64,000 bases of DNA, taken from positions 2,728,001 through 2,792,000 of the forward strand of contig NZ_CP010849.1 of the NCBI RefSeq assembly GCF_000931445.1, given 5' to 3'. The DNA is from Streptomyces cyaneogriseus subsp. noncyanogenus (GTDB lineage: Bacteria > Actinomycetota > Actinomycetes > Streptomycetales > Streptomycetaceae). Positions 30,665 through 40,817 of the stretch are shown one piece after another. The position numbers were made by a program, and so were the translations under genes. Position 1 is the first letter of the stretch; every line of letters starts with the position of its first letter. Under the pieces are notes generated by a model that was given only the letters and a program-made list of their open reading frames with translations, ran no database searches and was not told the DNA's origin.

Positions 30665-30698
30665 CCGCCGCACGAGCGCAGATCGTCTCGTACGGCGG
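30665..30698 (-). terminator. Stem-loop between mreB and mreC
   Basis: CCGCCGCACGAG (30665-30676) pairs with CTCGTACGGCGG (30687-30698), with one position that is a G-U pair in the leftward transcript. It starts 15 bp past the mreB stop and may end most mreB transcripts, allowing partial read-through into mreCD. Confidence 0.6.
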
Positions 30699-30712
30699 AA
30701 CCGGGCGGCGCG

Positions 30713-31732
30713 TCATCTGCGCGGCTGGGCGTCCAGCACCTGCTGGAGCGCCTCGAACTCCTCGACGCACTTGCCGGAGCCGAGCGCCACGCTGTCCAGC
30801 GGGTCCTCGGCGATGTGGATCGGCATGCCGGTCTCCCGGCGCAGCCGCTCGTCCAGGCCCCGCAGCAGCGCGCCCCCGCCGGTCAGGACGATGCCCCGGT
30901 CCATGATGTCGCCGGACAGCTCCGGCGGACACTTGTCGAGCGTGGTCTTGACGGCGTCGACGATGGCGTTGACGGGTTCCTCGATCGCCTTGCGCACTTC
31001 GGCGGCGGAGATGACGACGGTCTTCGGCAGCCCGGAGACGAGGTCCCGGCCGCGGATTTCGGTGTGCTCGTCGGTGTCGAGGTCGTACGCCGAACCGATC
31101 GTGATCTTGATCTGCTCGGCCGTGCGCTCACCCAGAAGAAGGCTGTACTCCTTCTTCACGTGCTGGATGATCGCGTTGTCCAGCTCGTCGCCCGCCACGC
31201 GGATGGACTGGGCGGTGACGATGCCGCCGAGGGAGATGACCGCGACCTCCGTGGTGCCGCCGCCGATGTCGACCACCATGTTGCCCGTGGCCTCGTGGAC
31301 CGGCAGGCCGGAGCCGATGGCCGCGGCCATGGGCTCCTCGATGATGTGCACCTGCCGGGCGCCGGCCTGGGACGACGCCTCGATGACGGCGCGGCGCTCG
31401 ACGCCGGTGATGCCGGAGGGCACGCAGACGACGACCCGCGGACGAGCCAGATACCGCCGCTTGTGGATCTTCAGGATGAAGTAGCGGAGCATCCGCTCGG
31501 TGATCTCGAAGTCGGCGATGACACCGTCCTTCAGCGGACGCACGGCAACGATGTTGCCGGGCGTGCGCCCGATCATCTTCTTCGCTTCGGCGCCGACCGC
31601 GAGGATGCCACCGGTGTTGGTGTTGATCGCGACGACGGACGGCTCGTTGAGTACGATCCCGCGACCCCTGACGTACACCAGCGTGTTGGCGGTCCCGAGG
31701 TCGACAGCCATGTCACGGCCGATGAACGACAT
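30713..31732 (-). CDS. mreB: Rod shape-determining protein MreB (actin homologue)
   Basis: This 339-residue bacterial actin begins [20 protein letters not shown]. It has the phosphate-1 loop (DLGTANT), phosphate-2 ([12 protein letters not shown]), connect motifs and the adenosine motif ([16 protein letters not shown]). I chose the ATG with GGGGAA upstream; an in-frame ATG four codons earlier is possible. MreB polymerises on the membrane. In Streptomyces it acts in sporulation septa and spore-wall thickening rather than in hyphal tip growth. It is the first gene of the mreBCD-pbp2-sfr cluster. Confidence 0.98.
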   Translation of the reverse strand: MSFIGRDMAVDLGTANTLVYVRGRGIVLNEPSVVAINTNTGGILAVGAEAKKMIGRTPGNIVAVRPLKDGVIADFEITERMLRYFILKIHKRRYLARPRVVVCVPSGITGVERRAVIEASSQAGARQVHIIEEPMAAAIGSGLPVHEATGNMVVDIGGGTTEVAVISLGGIVTAQSIRVAGDELDNAIIQHVKKEYSLLLGERTAEQIKITIGSAYDLDTDEHTEIRGRDLVSGLPKTVVISAAEVRKAIEEPVNAIVDAVKTTLDKCPPELSGDIMDRGIVLTGGGALLRGLDERLRRETGMPIHIAEDPLDSVALGSGKCVEEFEALQQVLDAQPRR

Positions 31733-32034
31733 TGAGTTCCCCATCAGGATTCGACTGGCCTTCCCAGGAGCTTATGACAGCTTTTCAGGTCGGCGAGGTG
31801 GGTGCTGTGACGTGAATGCTTCCATCGTAGACGCGCCTTCACGGACACAGCGCGAGGGTCTCCGCCATTGTCAGCAGATGGCGTACCGCCTCGCTTGTGG
31901 AGACGGCCCAACGGAGGCATTCGTTCCCCCGATCGGCACGCATATGCCACAGGGCGGCCGCGGGTGTGCGACCGCCCAGGTCAGATGGGCCATTTGGCTG
32001 ACGGACTGTCAGAAAAAAGGGATCTTCGAAGAAA
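31733..32034. other. Intergenic region ndk / mreB
   Basis: This 302-bp gap has no gene. The ndk side holds a terminator hairpin. Upstream of mreB, reading leftward, TACGAT (31829-31824) is a good -10 but its -35 is poor. The leader to mreB would be about 85 nt. Confidence 0.4.
31954..31979 (-). terminator. Terminator downstream of ndk
   Basis: Two 10-base arms (GGGCGGCCGC and GCGACCGCCC, one G-U pair in the transcript) close a six-base loop, about 55 bp after the ndk stop. Confidence 0.6.
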
Positions 32035-32448
32035 TCAGACGCGACCGGGGAAGAAGATCTTCAGCTCGCGCTCGGCGGACTCCTCGGAGTCGGAGGCGTG
32101 GATCAGGTTCTCCCGGACGATCACGCCGTAGTCCCCGCGGATGGAGCCGGCCGGCGCCGCGATCGGGTCGGTGGGACCGGCGAGCTGCCGGACGCCCTCG
32201 ATGACCCGCTCGCCCTCGACGATCATGGCGACGACCGGCCCGGAGGCCATGAACGCCACCAGCGGCTCGTAGAACGGCTTGCCCTTGTGCTCGCCGTAGT
32301 GCTGCTCCAGGGTCTCGGCGTCCAGGGTGCGCAGCTCCAGCGCGGTGATCCGCCAGCCGGCCTTGCGCTCGATACGGCTGATGATCTCGCCGGTCAGGCC
32401 ACGACGGACGGCGTCGGGCTTGAGAAGGACGAGGGTGCGCTGGGTCAC
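32035..32448 (-). CDS. ndk: Nucleoside diphosphate kinase
   Basis: This 137-residue enzyme moves the gamma-phosphate between nucleoside tri- and diphosphates through a phosphohistidine. The conserved [15 protein letters not shown] start, the [10 protein letters not shown] loop and the active-site histidine in ENLIHASDS are present. Length is normal. The GTG start has GAAGGAG 8 nt upstream. It lies between mreB and a DUF4233-folC-valS group on the same strand. Confidence 0.98.
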   Translation of the reverse strand: MTQRTLVLLKPDAVRRGLTGEIISRIERKAGWRITALELRTLDAETLEQHYGEHKGKPFYEPLVAFMASGPVVAMIVEGERVIEGVRQLAGPTDPIAAPAGSIRGDYGVIVRENLIHASDSEESAERELKIFFPGRV

Positions 32449-32539
32449 GACGGGGACTCCTTCGAATCACAGGTGTGCGGGGTCACGAGCGTACCCGGCG
32501 CCCCCGGGCACCTGTTACGCAGCGTCAGGCACGGGGCCC

Positions 32540-32896
32540 TCAGACCGCGTCCGGGGCCGGGGCGTCGGCCTGGGCCGCGAATCTCGCCTTGGCCTCGTCG
32601 ATCTTCCGTCCGTAGTGCACCGACGCCCACCACAGGGCGGCGAAGACCGCCCCCATGAAGAACATCGTCGGCACCACGAAACCGGCGGCGACGAGCGCGA
32701 TCTGCAGGGCCCAGCCGAGCGCGATCCCGCCGGGCCGGGTGACCAGCCCGCACAGCACCAGGCAGAGGAACATCGCGATCCCGCTGACCGTCCACACCGC
32801 CGCCATGGACAGGTCCGGGTCCTTCATGGCGACCAGTCCGGCGAAGCCGATGACGAAGAACTCGCCGATCAGGGTCGAGGAGCACAGCGTACGCAC
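32540..32896 (-). CDS. DUF4233 small membrane protein
   Basis: This 118-residue protein has four hydrophobic segments (IGEFFVIGFAGLVAM, VWTVSGIAMFLCLVLCGLV, IALGWALQIALVAAGFVV, TMFFMGAVFAALWWASV) and a short charged tail. It matches the DUF4233 proteins that follow folC in many actinobacteria. It starts at GTG only 6 bp after the folC stop, so it is co-translated with folC. Its function is unknown; the constant link to folC is the only clue. Confidence 0.85.
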   Translation of the reverse strand: MRTLCSSTLIGEFFVIGFAGLVAMKDPDLSMAAVWTVSGIAMFLCLVLCGLVTRPGGIALGWALQIALVAAGFVVPTMFFMGAVFAALWWASVHYGRKIDEAKARFAAQADAPAPDAV

Positions 32897-32902
32897 GGGA
32901 TG

Positions 32903-34423
32903 TCAGCCCCTTCCCAGCAGCAGTCGGGCCTCGCCGACGGTGATGACGGAACCGGTGACGAGCACGCCGCCGCCGGCGAACTCGCCCTCCTCCTCGGCCA
33001 GCGTGATGGCGGCCTCCAGCGCGTCCGGCAGCCGCGGCTCGACCTGCACGCGCTCCTCGCCGAACACCTCGACCGCGACCGCGGCCAGCGCGTCGGCGTC
33101 CATGGCGCGGTGGCTGGAGTTCTGGGTGACGACGACCTCGGCGAAGACCGGCTCGAACGCCTCCAGCAGCCCCCGCACGTTCTTGTCGGAGCTGGCGCCG
33201 ACGACCCCGATGAGCCGGCTGAACTGGAACGCCTCCCCGATCGCGTCCGCCGTCACCCGCGCGCCCGCCGGATTGTGGGCGGCGTCGAGCACGACGGTCG
33301 GCGAGCGGCGGACCACCTCCAGCCGCCCGGGCGAGGAGACGGCGGCGAACGCCTTGCGCACGGTGTCGATGTCCAGCGTCTCGGCGCGCTGGGCGCCCAC
33401 GCCGAAGAACGCCTCGACGGCGGCGAGCGCCACGGCCGCGTTGTGCGCCTGGTGGGCGCCGTGCAGCGGCAGGTACACCTCGGTGTACTCGCCGCCGAGG
33501 CCGCGCAGCGTCATCAGTTGCCCGCCGACGGCCACCTGCCGGGACACGACCCCGAACTCCAGGCCCTCGCGGGCCACCGTGGCGTCCACGTCCACGGCCT
33601 TCTTCAGCAGCGCCTGCGCCGCGTCCACCGGCTGCTGGGCCAGGATCACGGTGGCGTCCTGCTTGATGATGCCGGCCTTCTCGGTCGCGATCTCGGCGGT
33701 CGTCGAGCCGAGCCGGTCGGTGTGGTCCAGGTCGATGGGGGTCACCACGGCCACGTCACCGTCGATGACGTTGGTGGCGTCCCAGCTCCCGCCCATGCCG
33801 ACCTCGACCACGGCCACGTCGACGGGGGCGTCCGCGAAGGCGGCGTACGCCATCCCGGTGAGCACCTCGAAGAAGGACAGCCGGTACTCCTGCCGGCCGT
33901 CGACCATCTCGACGTAGGGCTTGACGTCCTGGTACGTCTCGATGAACCGCTCGGCGGAGATCGGCGCGCCGTCCAGGCTGATCCGCTCGGTGATCGACTG
34001 CACGTGCGGCGAGGTGTAGCGCCCCGTGCGCAGGTCGAAGGCGCCGAGCAGGGCCTCGATCATACGGGCGGTGGAGGTCTTGCCGTTGGTCCCCGTGATG
34101 TGGATGGACGGGTACGACCGCTGCGGCTCGCCCAGCACGTCCATCAGCGCGGCGATACGGCTGACGGACGGCTCCAGCTTGGTCTCGCCCCAGCGGGTGG
34201 CGAGCTCCGCCTCGACCTCCCGCAGGGCCTTGTCGACCTCCGGGTCCTCCGGGCGCGCGGGCACGTCGGCCTGCGGCGGACCGCCCTGGGTGCGCAGGGT
34301 CCGGCTGCCGGCCTCGATGACCGCGAGGTCCGGGTCGCGGTCGGTCTCGGCCTCGATGATCTCGTCGAAGGAGTCGGCGGGGTCGGGCTGCTCGCTGCTG
34401 TCGTGCGGGGGGAGCTCACTCAC
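32903..34423 (-). CDS. folC: Bifunctional folylpolyglutamate synthase/dihydrofolate synthase
   Basis: This 506-residue Mur-ligase-fold enzyme adds glutamate to dihydropteroate and to folates. The P-loop is HITGTNGKTSTARMIEALL. The folate loop SPHVQSITERISLDG, EVGMGGSWDATNV, DLDHTDRLGSTTAEIATEKAGIIK and VLDAAHNPAGA are all present. The N-terminal ~85 residues are an acidic extension common in Streptomyces FolC. The start is GTG (VSELPPHDSS) without a clear ribosome site. A weak six-base hairpin (34468-34490) lies between the valS stop and this start; folC may be transcribed from valS. Confidence 0.94.
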   Translation of the reverse strand: MSELPPHDSSEQPDPADSFDEIIEAETDRDPDLAVIEAGSRTLRTQGGPPQADVPARPEDPEVDKALREVEAELATRWGETKLEPSVSRIAALMDVLGEPQRSYPSIHITGTNGKTSTARMIEALLGAFDLRTGRYTSPHVQSITERISLDGAPISAERFIETYQDVKPYVEMVDGRQEYRLSFFEVLTGMAYAAFADAPVDVAVVEVGMGGSWDATNVIDGDVAVVTPIDLDHTDRLGSTTAEIATEKAGIIKQDATVILAQQPVDAAQALLKKAVDVDATVAREGLEFGVVSRQVAVGGQLMTLRGLGGEYTEVYLPLHGAHQAHNAAVALAAVEAFFGVGAQRAETLDIDTVRKAFAAVSSPGRLEVVRRSPTVVLDAAHNPAGARVTADAIGEAFQFSRLIGVVGASSDKNVRGLLEAFEPVFAEVVVTQNSSHRAMDADALAAVAVEVFGEERVQVEPRLPDALEAAITLAEEEGEFAGGGVLVTGSVITVGEARLLLGRG

Positions 34424-34514
34424 GCTGCCCAGTCTACGGAGCCCCGCGGGCAGAGGACGGCGAAGGCCCCCGGAGTCGGTGACCCCGGGGACCTGCGGAC
34501 GCGCCGAGGGGCGC

Positions 34515-37139
34515 CTACGCCTGCGGCAGCCGGTCGAGCTGCGCCTGGATCCGGGCGATGTCCTCGTCCGCCTTGGCGAGCCGCGTGCGGATCTTCTCCA
34601 CCACCTGGTCGGGCGCCTTGGCGAGGAACGCCTCGTTGCCCAGCTTCGCCGTGGCCTGCGCCTTCTCCTTCTCGGCGGCGGCGAGGTCCTTGGCCAGGCG
34701 CTTGCGCTCGGCCGCCACGTCGATGGCGCCGGACAGGTCCAGCGCGACCTCCACACCCGCGACCGGGAGGGTGGCCGTGGCGGTGAAGGCGTCGCCCTCC
34801 GGCTGGAGCCGCAGGAGCTGCCGGATGGCCGGCTCGTGCGGGGCGAGGGCGGTGCCCTCCAGGGCCAGCCGGGCCGGGACCCGCTGACCGGGCTGGAGGC
34901 CCTGGTCGGCGCGGAAGCGGCGCACCTCGGTGATGAGCGACTGGAGCGTGGCGATCTCCCGCTCGGCGGCCTCGTCCCGGAAGCCCGAGTCGGCCGGCCA
35001 GTCGGCGATCACGACGGACTCGCCGCCGGTGAGCGTGGTCCACAGCGTCTCGGTGACGAAGGGCACGACCGGGTGCAGCAGCCGCAGGGTGACGTCGAGG
35101 ACCTCGCCGAGGACGCGCTGGCTGACCTCGGCGGCCTCGCCGCCCGCCTGGAAGGTCGTCTTGGACAGCTCGACGTACCAGTCGAAGACCTCGTCCCACG
35201 CGAAGTGGAACAGCGTGTCGGACAACTTCGCGAACTGGTAGTCCTCGTAGTACGCGTCGACCTCGGCGACCACCGAGTTCAGGCGGGAGAGGATCCACCG
35301 GTCGGTGGAGGACATCTTCGACGCGTCCGGCAGCGGGCCCTGGACCGTCGCGCCGTTCATCAGCGCGAAGCGGGTCGCGTTCCAGATCTTGTTGGCGAAG
35401 TTGCGGGAGCCCTGGACCCAGTCCTCGCCGATCGGGACGTCCACACCCGGGTTGGCGCCGCGCGCGAGGGTGAAGCGGAGCGCGTCGGAGCCGTACTTGT
35501 CCATCCAGTCCAGCGGGTTGACCACGTTCCCGAAGGACTTCGACATCTTCTTGCCGTTCTGGTCACGGACCATGCCGTGCAGGGCGATGGTGTGGAACGG
35601 CGGGGTGCCGTCCATGGCGTACAGGCCGAACATCATCATCCGGGCGACCCAGAAGAAGAGGATGTCGTAGCCGGTGACCAGGACGGAGTTCGGGTAGAAC
35701 TTCGCGAGCGAGTCGGTCTGCTCGGGCCAGCCCAGCGTGGAGAACGGCCACAGGCCGGACGAGAACCAGGTGTCCAGGACGTCGGAGTCCTGGTGCCAGC
35801 CCTCGCCGCTGGGCGGCTCCTCGTCCGGGCCGACGCAGACGACCTCGCCGTTCGGCCCGTACCAGACCGGGATGCGGTGGCCCCACCAGAGCTGGCGCGA
35901 GATGCACCAGTCGTGGAGGTTGTCGACCCAGTCGAAGTAGCGCTTCTCCATCTCCTGCGGATGAATCTTGACCTTGCCGTCGCGGACGGCGTCGCCGGCG
36001 GCCTTGGCGAGCGGGCCGACCTTGACCCACCACTGCATGGACAGGCGCGGCTCGATGGTGGTCTTGCAGCGCGAGCAGTGGCCGACCGAGTGGACGTAGG
36101 GGCGCTTCTCGGCGACGATCCGGCCCTCGGCGCGCAGCGCGCCGACGATGGCGGAACGGGCCTCCAGCCGGTCCAGGCCCTGGAAGGGGCCGTGCGCGGT
36201 GATGACCGCGTGCTCGTCCATGACGGCGATCGCGGGCAGGTCGTGGCGCTGGCCGATCTCGAAGTCGTTCGGGTCGTGGGCCGGGGTGACCTTGACCGCG
36301 CCGGTGCCGAACTCGGGGTCGACGTGCTCGTCGGCGACGACGGGGATGCGGCGGCCGGTGAGCGGCAGCTCGATCTCGGTGCCGACGAGGTGCCGGTAGC
36401 GCTCGTCCTCGGGGTGGACGGCGACGGCGGTGTCGCCGAGCATCGTCTCGGCACGGGTGGTCGCGACGACGATGGAGGAGTCGCCCTCGCCGTAGCGGAT
36501 GGAGACCAGCTCGCCGTCGTCGTCCTGGTACTCCACCTCGATGTCGGAGATGGCCGTCAGACAGCGCGGACACCAGTTGATGATGCGCTCGGCGCGGTAG
36601 ATCAGCTCGTCGTCGTAGAGCCGCTTGAAGATGGTCTGGACCGCCTGGGACAGGCCCTCGTCCATGGTGAAGCGCTCGCGCGACCAGGCCACGCCGTCAC
36701 CCAGGCGCCGCATCTGGCCGGAGATCTGGCCGCCGGACTCGGCCTTCCACCGCCACACCCGCTCGACGAACGCCTCGCGGCCCAGGTCGTGCCGGGACTT
36801 GCCCTCCTTGGCCAGCTCCCGCTCGACGACGTTCTGCGTGGCGATGCCGGCGTGGTCCATGCCGGGCTGCCACAGCGTCTCGTAGCCCTGCATCCGCTTG
36901 CGGCGGGTGAGGGCGTCGATCAGCGTGTGCTCGAAGGCGTGGCCCAGGTGCAGGCTGCCCGTGACGTTCGGCGGGGGGATGACGACGGTGTACGGCGGCT
37001 TGTCGCTGTCGGCGTCCGCCTCGAAGTAGCCCCGTTCTACCCAGCGCTCGTACAGCTTCCCCTCTACCTCGGCCGGCGTGTACTGGGTCGGCAGTTCGGT
37101 CGTGGGCGCTTGCTGCGGCTGCTGAGTGTTCTCGGTCAC
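34515..37139 (-). CDS. valS: Valyl-tRNA synthetase
   Basis: This 874-residue class I enzyme charges tRNA-Val. The HIGH-type motif is [19 protein letters not shown] appears as [10 protein letters not shown], and the CP1 editing domain holds [11 protein letters not shown]. Zinc-type cysteines occur in NWCPRCLT and HCSRCKT. A C-terminal coiled-coil arm ([20 protein letters not shown]) ends the protein, as in standard ValRS. The GTG start has no ribosome site, and a -10 box ends 7 nt before it, suggesting a leaderless mRNA. Confidence 0.97.
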   Translation of the reverse strand: MTENTQQPQQAPTTELPTQYTPAEVEGKLYERWVERGYFEADADSDKPPYTVVIPPPNVTGSLHLGHAFEHTLIDALTRRKRMQGYETLWQPGMDHAGIATQNVVERELAKEGKSRHDLGREAFVERVWRWKAESGGQISGQMRRLGDGVAWSRERFTMDEGLSQAVQTIFKRLYDDELIYRAERIINWCPRCLTAISDIEVEYQDDDGELVSIRYGEGDSSIVVATTRAETMLGDTAVAVHPEDERYRHLVGTEIELPLTGRRIPVVADEHVDPEFGTGAVKVTPAHDPNDFEIGQRHDLPAIAVMDEHAVITAHGPFQGLDRLEARSAIVGALRAEGRIVAEKRPYVHSVGHCSRCKTTIEPRLSMQWWVKVGPLAKAAGDAVRDGKVKIHPQEMEKRYFDWVDNLHDWCISRQLWWGHRIPVWYGPNGEVVCVGPDEEPPSGEGWHQDSDVLDTWFSSGLWPFSTLGWPEQTDSLAKFYPNSVLVTGYDILFFWVARMMMFGLYAMDGTPPFHTIALHGMVRDQNGKKMSKSFGNVVNPLDWMDKYGSDALRFTLARGANPGVDVPIGEDWVQGSRNFANKIWNATRFALMNGATVQGPLPDASKMSSTDRWILSRLNSVVAEVDAYYEDYQFAKLSDTLFHFAWDEVFDWYVELSKTTFQAGGEAAEVSQRVLGEVLDVTLRLLHPVVPFVTETLWTTLTGGESVVIADWPADSGFRDEAAEREIATLQSLITEVRRFRADQGLQPGQRVPARLALEGTALAPHEPAIRQLLRLQPEGDAFTATATLPVAGVEVALDLSGAIDVAAERKRLAKDLAAAEKEKAQATAKLGNEAFLAKAPDQVVEKIRTRLAKADEDIARIQAQLDRLPQA

Positions 37140-37146
37140 GGGGGTC

Positions 37147-37175
37147 AGTTTAGAGGTGTCACCAGCCGGTGCCGA
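37147..37175 (-). promoter_or_regulatory. Predicted leaderless promoter of valS
   Basis: Reading leftward, TCGGCA (37175-37170) and TAAACT (37152-37147) are 17 nt apart. The -10 ends 7 nt before the valS GTG, placing the predicted transcript start on the first base of the start codon. Confidence 0.5.
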
Positions 37176-37277
37176 AACGCGATTCCTTTGTAACGGTGCG
37201 GCACCCCGGCGCCCTGGCGCCGTCCTCGCTGCGCCAGGATGTCAGCGACGCACCAGCATCTGGAGGGGAACCCAGTA

Positions 37278-38372
37278 ATGAGCTACAACCAGCCGGGCCC
37301 GTACGGCGGGCAGCAGCCTCAGCAGCCCGGACCGTACGGCCAGCCGGGTCCCTACGGCCAGCCGCCGCAGGTCCCCCAGCCCGGCTACGGCCAGCCGCCG
37401 CAGGCCCCGCAGCCCGGCTACGGCTACCCCCCGCAGACGCCGCCCGCGCCGCCGCAGCCCGGCTACGGCTATCCGCAGCAGCCCCCGCAGGGCACCCCGC
37501 CCCAGCCGCCGCAGGGCGTCCCGCCCCAGGCCCCGCCGCCCTACGGCCGGCAGCCCGGGCCGTACGGCCAGCAGCCGCCCCAGCAGCCCGGACCCTATGG
37601 CCAGCAGCCGCCCCAGCAGCCCCCGTACGGGCAGGCCCCCTACGGGCAGGCTCCCTACGGCATGCCGCAGCCCCCGGCGCCGGGCGGCGGGAGCAAGAAG
37701 ACGGGCCTGGTCATCGGAGCGGTGGCGGTCGTCGCGGCGATCGGCGTGGGCGCGTACGTCATGCTCAGCGGGGACGGCGGCGGCTCGGGCGTCGCCGACG
37801 ACGGGCCGCACAAGCTGGCGACCCCCCAGACGGTGCTCGGCGAGTACAAGCGCTTCTCCAAGGAGGGCGCGACGGCCGACGACTCGGCGTTGCAGCTGGA
37901 GCAGAGCGGCGTCGAGAACGGCACGACCGTGATCGGCGGGTACTCGACGGCCGACTTCGACAGCTACGACCCGAGCGATCCGGCGAGCGGCTCGGGCGCG
38001 TCGGAGTTCGCCACCGCCCGGACGATCACCTACGCCGGCGCCTACGGCGAGGTCGCGGACCCGCAGGCGGCGCTCGACAGGTTCTTCGCCGACATGAAGA
38101 AGTCCTCCGAGGAGAATTCCTCCAGCGGCGCCAGGACCGAGCTGATCGGCGAGCCCGAGGCCGTGGACCTGGACGGCGCGCTCATGAAGTGCCAGGCGGC
38201 CAAGGGCCAGAACCTCCTCACCAAGAAGGAGAAGACCGACTGGTTCTGCGCCTGGGCCGACCACAGCACGATCGCCATGGTGTCGCCGGGCGACGCCGCC
38301 AAGGACGTGACCAAGGACGTGGCGGCGGACATCACCGCCAAGATCCGCGCGGAGGTCCGCGTCAAGTCCTGA
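37278..38372 (+). CDS. Proline/glycine/glutamine-rich single-pass membrane protein
   Basis: This 364-residue protein has a ~135-residue cytosolic N-terminus of PGPYGQQPPQQ-type repeats, one transmembrane helix near residue 145 (TGLVIGAVAVVAAIGVGAYVML) and a ~190-residue extracellular domain. Two cysteines (KCQAAKG, WFCAWAD) could pair. The extracellular part resembles unnamed actinobacterial membrane proteins found in several copies per genome. GGAGGGG lies 7 nt before the ATG. The low-complexity cytosolic part may bind partners or phase-separate; no function is known. It diverges from valS and converges on clpX. Confidence 0.82.
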   Translation: MSYNQPGPYGGQQPQQPGPYGQPGPYGQPPQVPQPGYGQPPQAPQPGYGYPPQTPPAPPQPGYGYPQQPPQGTPPQPPQGVPPQAPPPYGRQPGPYGQQPPQQPGPYGQQPPQQPPYGQAPYGQAPYGMPQPPAPGGGSKKTGLVIGAVAVVAAIGVGAYVMLSGDGGGSGVADDGPHKLATPQTVLGEYKRFSKEGATADDSALQLEQSGVENGTTVIGGYSTADFDSYDPSDPASGSGASEFATARTITYAGAYGEVADPQAALDRFFADMKKSSEENSSSGARTELIGEPEAVDLDGALMKCQAAKGQNLLTKKEKTDWFCAWADHSTIAMVSPGDAAKDVTKDVAADITAKIRAEVRVKS

Positions 38373-38398
38373 CGCGGCACGCGCCGCCGTGACAGCCG

Positions 38399-38430
38399 AA
38401 AGGGCCCCGGCCGGGTGACCGGGGCCCTTT
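38399..38430. terminator. Bidirectional terminator between the Pro-rich protein gene and clpX
   Basis: Perfect 12-bp arms AAAGGGCCCCGG and CCGGGGCCCTTT enclose an eight-base loop between convergent genes. The A and T ends give a short U tract in both directions. Confidence 0.85.
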
Positions 38431-38451
38431 CGTGTGCGCGGGGGCGGGCGG

Positions 38452-39738
38452 CTATGCCGTCTTCTGCTCCCCCGACCCGCGTCCGCGGCTGTCCCGCGGG
38501 ATGAGGGTCGGGTTGACGTTGGACAGGACCACGTCCGCGGTGATGACGACGCGGGCGACGTCCTTGCGGGAGGGAACCTCGTACATCACGCCCTGGAGGA
38601 CCTCCTCCATGATGGCGCGCAGGCCGCGGGCGCCGGTCTGGCGGAGGATGGCCTGGTCGGCGATGGCCTCCAGCGCCTCGCGCTCGAAGTCCAGCTCCAC
38701 GCCGTCGAGTTCGAACAGGCGCTGGTACTGCTTCACCAGCGCGTTGCGCGGCTCCACCAGGATCTTCAGCAGGGCCTCGCGGTCGAGGTTGTGCACGGAG
38801 GTGATCACCGGGAGCCGGCCGATGAACTCGGGGATCATGCCGAACTTGACCAGGTCCTCCGGCATGACGTCCTCGAACTGGTCCTTGGCCTCCAGCTCCC
38901 GCTTGGAGCGGATGGTGGCGCCGAAGCCGATGCCCTTGGCGCCCGCCCGGGACTCGATGATCTTCTCCAGGCCGGCGAAGGCACCGCCCACGATGAACAG
39001 CACGTTCGTCGTGTCGATCTGGATGAACTCCTGGTGGGGGTGTTTGCGCCCGCCCTGCGGCGGCACCGAGGCGGTGGTGCCCTCCAGGATCTTCAGCAGG
39101 GCCTGCTGGACGCCCTCGCCGCTGACGTCCCGCGTGATCGACGGGTTCTCGCTCTTGCGCGCGACCTTGTCGATCTCGTCGATGTAGATGATCCCGGTCT
39201 CGGCCTTCTTGACGTCGTAGTCGGCGGCCTGGATCAGCTTGAGCAGGATGTTCTCGACGTCCTCGCCGACGTACCCCGCCTCCGTCAGCGCCGTCGCGTC
39301 GGCGATGGCGAACGGCACGTTCAGCATGCGGGCGAGGGTCTGCGCGAGGAGGGTCTTGCCGGAGCCCGTCGGGCCCAGCAGCAGGATGTTCGACTTGGCC
39401 AGCTCGATGGCGTCCTCGCGGCCCTGCGCGCCGCCGTTCTCACCGGCCTGGACCCGCTTGTAGTGGTTGTACACCGCGACGGACAGGGCCTTCTTGGCGG
39501 CTTCCTGGCCGACCACGTACCCGTCGAGGAACTCGTAGATCTCGCGGGGCTTGGGAAGCTCCTCCCAGCGCACCTCGCTGGTCTCCGCGAGCTCCTCTTC
39601 GATGATCTCGTTGCAGAGATCGATGCACTCGTCGCAGATGTACACACCGGGCCCTGCGATGAGCTTCTTGACCTGCTTCTGGCTCTTGCCGCAGAACGAG
39701 CACTTGAGCAGATCGCCGCCGTCACCGATGCGTGCCAC
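38452..39738 (-). CDS. clpX: ClpX, ATP-dependent Clp protease ATP-binding subunit
   Basis: This 428-residue AAA+ unfoldase recognises substrates and feeds them to ClpP. The N-terminal zinc domain has CSFC and CDEC (about residues 14-40). Walker A is GPTGSGKT near 122, Walker B is IIYIDEIDK, the pore loop is [12 protein letters not shown], and the ClpP-binding IGF loop is GIGFGATI. The GTG ([11 protein letters not shown]) was chosen by family length, with GAAGGGG 9 nt upstream. It follows clpP2 on the same strand after a 180-bp gap holding a long inverted repeat. Confidence 0.98.
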   Translation of the reverse strand: MARIGDGGDLLKCSFCGKSQKQVKKLIAGPGVYICDECIDLCNEIIEEELAETSEVRWEELPKPREIYEFLDGYVVGQEAAKKALSVAVYNHYKRVQAGENGGAQGREDAIELAKSNILLLGPTGSGKTLLAQTLARMLNVPFAIADATALTEAGYVGEDVENILLKLIQAADYDVKKAETGIIYIDEIDKVARKSENPSITRDVSGEGVQQALLKILEGTTASVPPQGGRKHPHQEFIQIDTTNVLFIVGGAFAGLEKIIESRAGAKGIGFGATIRSKRELEAKDQFEDVMPEDLVKFGMIPEFIGRLPVITSVHNLDREALLKILVEPRNALVKQYQRLFELDGVELDFEREALEAIADQAILRQTGARGLRAIMEEVLQGVMYEVPSRKDVARVVITADVVLSNVNPTLIPRDSRGRGSGEQKTA

Positions 39739-39843
39739 GGTGTGCTTCCCCTTCGCCTGGGAGACGACTGGACGCTTGCGGTCCAGCGGCTCCTGGTGCT
39801 GCCTTATGTCCGACGGTACCTTGCCGGGCCCCCCGTTCGGGCC

Positions 39844-39895
39844 CCCCTTGGCACGGTTCACTTCGTCGTGGACCGCGCCACTCCGTGCCAAGGGG
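39844..39895 (-). repeat. 13-bp inverted repeat between clpP2 and clpX
   Basis: CCCCTTGGCACGG (39844-39856) and CCGTGCCAAGGGG (39883-39895) are perfect complements separated by 26 bp. The element could act as a terminator or attenuator, or be a transcript-processing site, in front of clpX. Confidence 0.6.
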
Positions 39896-39918
39896 CGGCG
39901 GACGACACCGGTTCCGCG

Positions 39919-40599
39919 TCAGCGGACCGCGGCGTTGTTCATCTTCCGGGTGGAGATGATCTGGTCGATCAGGCCGTACTGGAGCGCGTCCTCGGCCGTG
40001 AGGATCTTGTCACGCTCGATGTCCTCGCGGATCTTCTCGACCGGCGTGGTGGAGTGCTTGGCCAGCATCTCCTCCAGCTGCGAGCGCATCCGGAGGATCT
40101 CGTTGGCGGCGATCTCCAGGTCGGAGACTTGACCGCGGCCGGTCTCGCTGTAGGGCTGGTGGATCAGGATGCGGGCGTTGGGCAGCGCCATGCGCTTGCC
40201 CGGCGTGCCGGCGGCCAGCAGGACGGCGGCGGCGGAGGCCGCCTGGCCCATGCAGACCGTCTGGATGTCCGGCTTCACGAACTGCATCGTGTCGTAGATC
40301 GCGGTGAGCGCCGTGAAGGAGCCGCCGGGGCTGTTGATGTAGACCGAGATGTCCCGGTCGGGGTCCATCGACTCCAGGCACAGCAGCTGGGCCATGACGT
40401 CGTTGGCGGAGGCGTCGTCGATCTGGACGCCGAGGAAGATCACGCGCTCCTCGAAGAGCTTCGCGTACGGGTCGTACTCGCGGATGCCCTGGGAGGTGCG
40501 CTCGACGAAGCGCGGGATGACGTAACGGGACTCGGCCGTGGGGCCGGTGTACTCGGCGCGCGCGCGGTCGTAGATGCCGCTGCCGGGGAAGTCGTTCAC
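39919..40599 (-). CDS. clpP2: ATP-dependent Clp protease proteolytic subunit (ClpP2)
   Basis: This 226-residue serine peptidase forms the Clp chamber with ClpP1. The catalytic serine is in [11 protein letters not shown], His in LIHQPY and Asp in ERDKILT. The oligomer-forming [18 protein letters not shown] is intact. The N-terminus is ~25 residues longer than E. coli ClpP and probably processed. The GTG has AGGAG 5-6 nt upstream. In Streptomyces clpP1-clpP2 is one operon controlled by ClgR. Confidence 0.97.
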   Translation of the reverse strand: MNDFPGSGIYDRARAEYTGPTAESRYVIPRFVERTSQGIREYDPYAKLFEERVIFLGVQIDDASANDVMAQLLCLESMDPDRDISVYINSPGGSFTALTAIYDTMQFVKPDIQTVCMGQAASAAAVLLAAGTPGKRMALPNARILIHQPYSETGRGQVSDLEIAANEILRMRSQLEEMLAKHSTTPVEKIREDIERDKILTAEDALQYGLIDQIISTRKMNNAAVR

Positions 40600-40817
40600 G
40601 GTGTCTCCTGGAAAGGGGCTGGGGCGGTCGGCTGGGGGCTGGCTGGGCGCCTGGGCCCGGTGCGGGCGGGTCGGACCCCGGCGGGCCCGGCGGGGTCCGT
40701 CGAGGGGCCGGGCCCGCCCGGCGGGCCTGGCCGGGCCGGAGATCCGGCCCCAGGCCCGTGCGGGCTGTGCTCGGCTCCCGCGGGCGTCCGTGGTGCGGCG
40801 CGGCCCGCGGGGGGCGG

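Noticed and set aside
34468..34490. Terminator between valS and folC
   Set aside because: Only a six-base stem with an 11-base loop and no T tract; too weak to list as a terminator.
37140..37277. T-box riboswitch in front of valS
   Set aside because: The region is short, has no T-box sequence or specifier stem, and the promoter appears to be leaderless.
40600..40817. Small gene between clpP2 and clpP1
   Set aside because: The open frames are Arg/Gly/Pro-rich products of a GC-rich spacer with no ribosome site.
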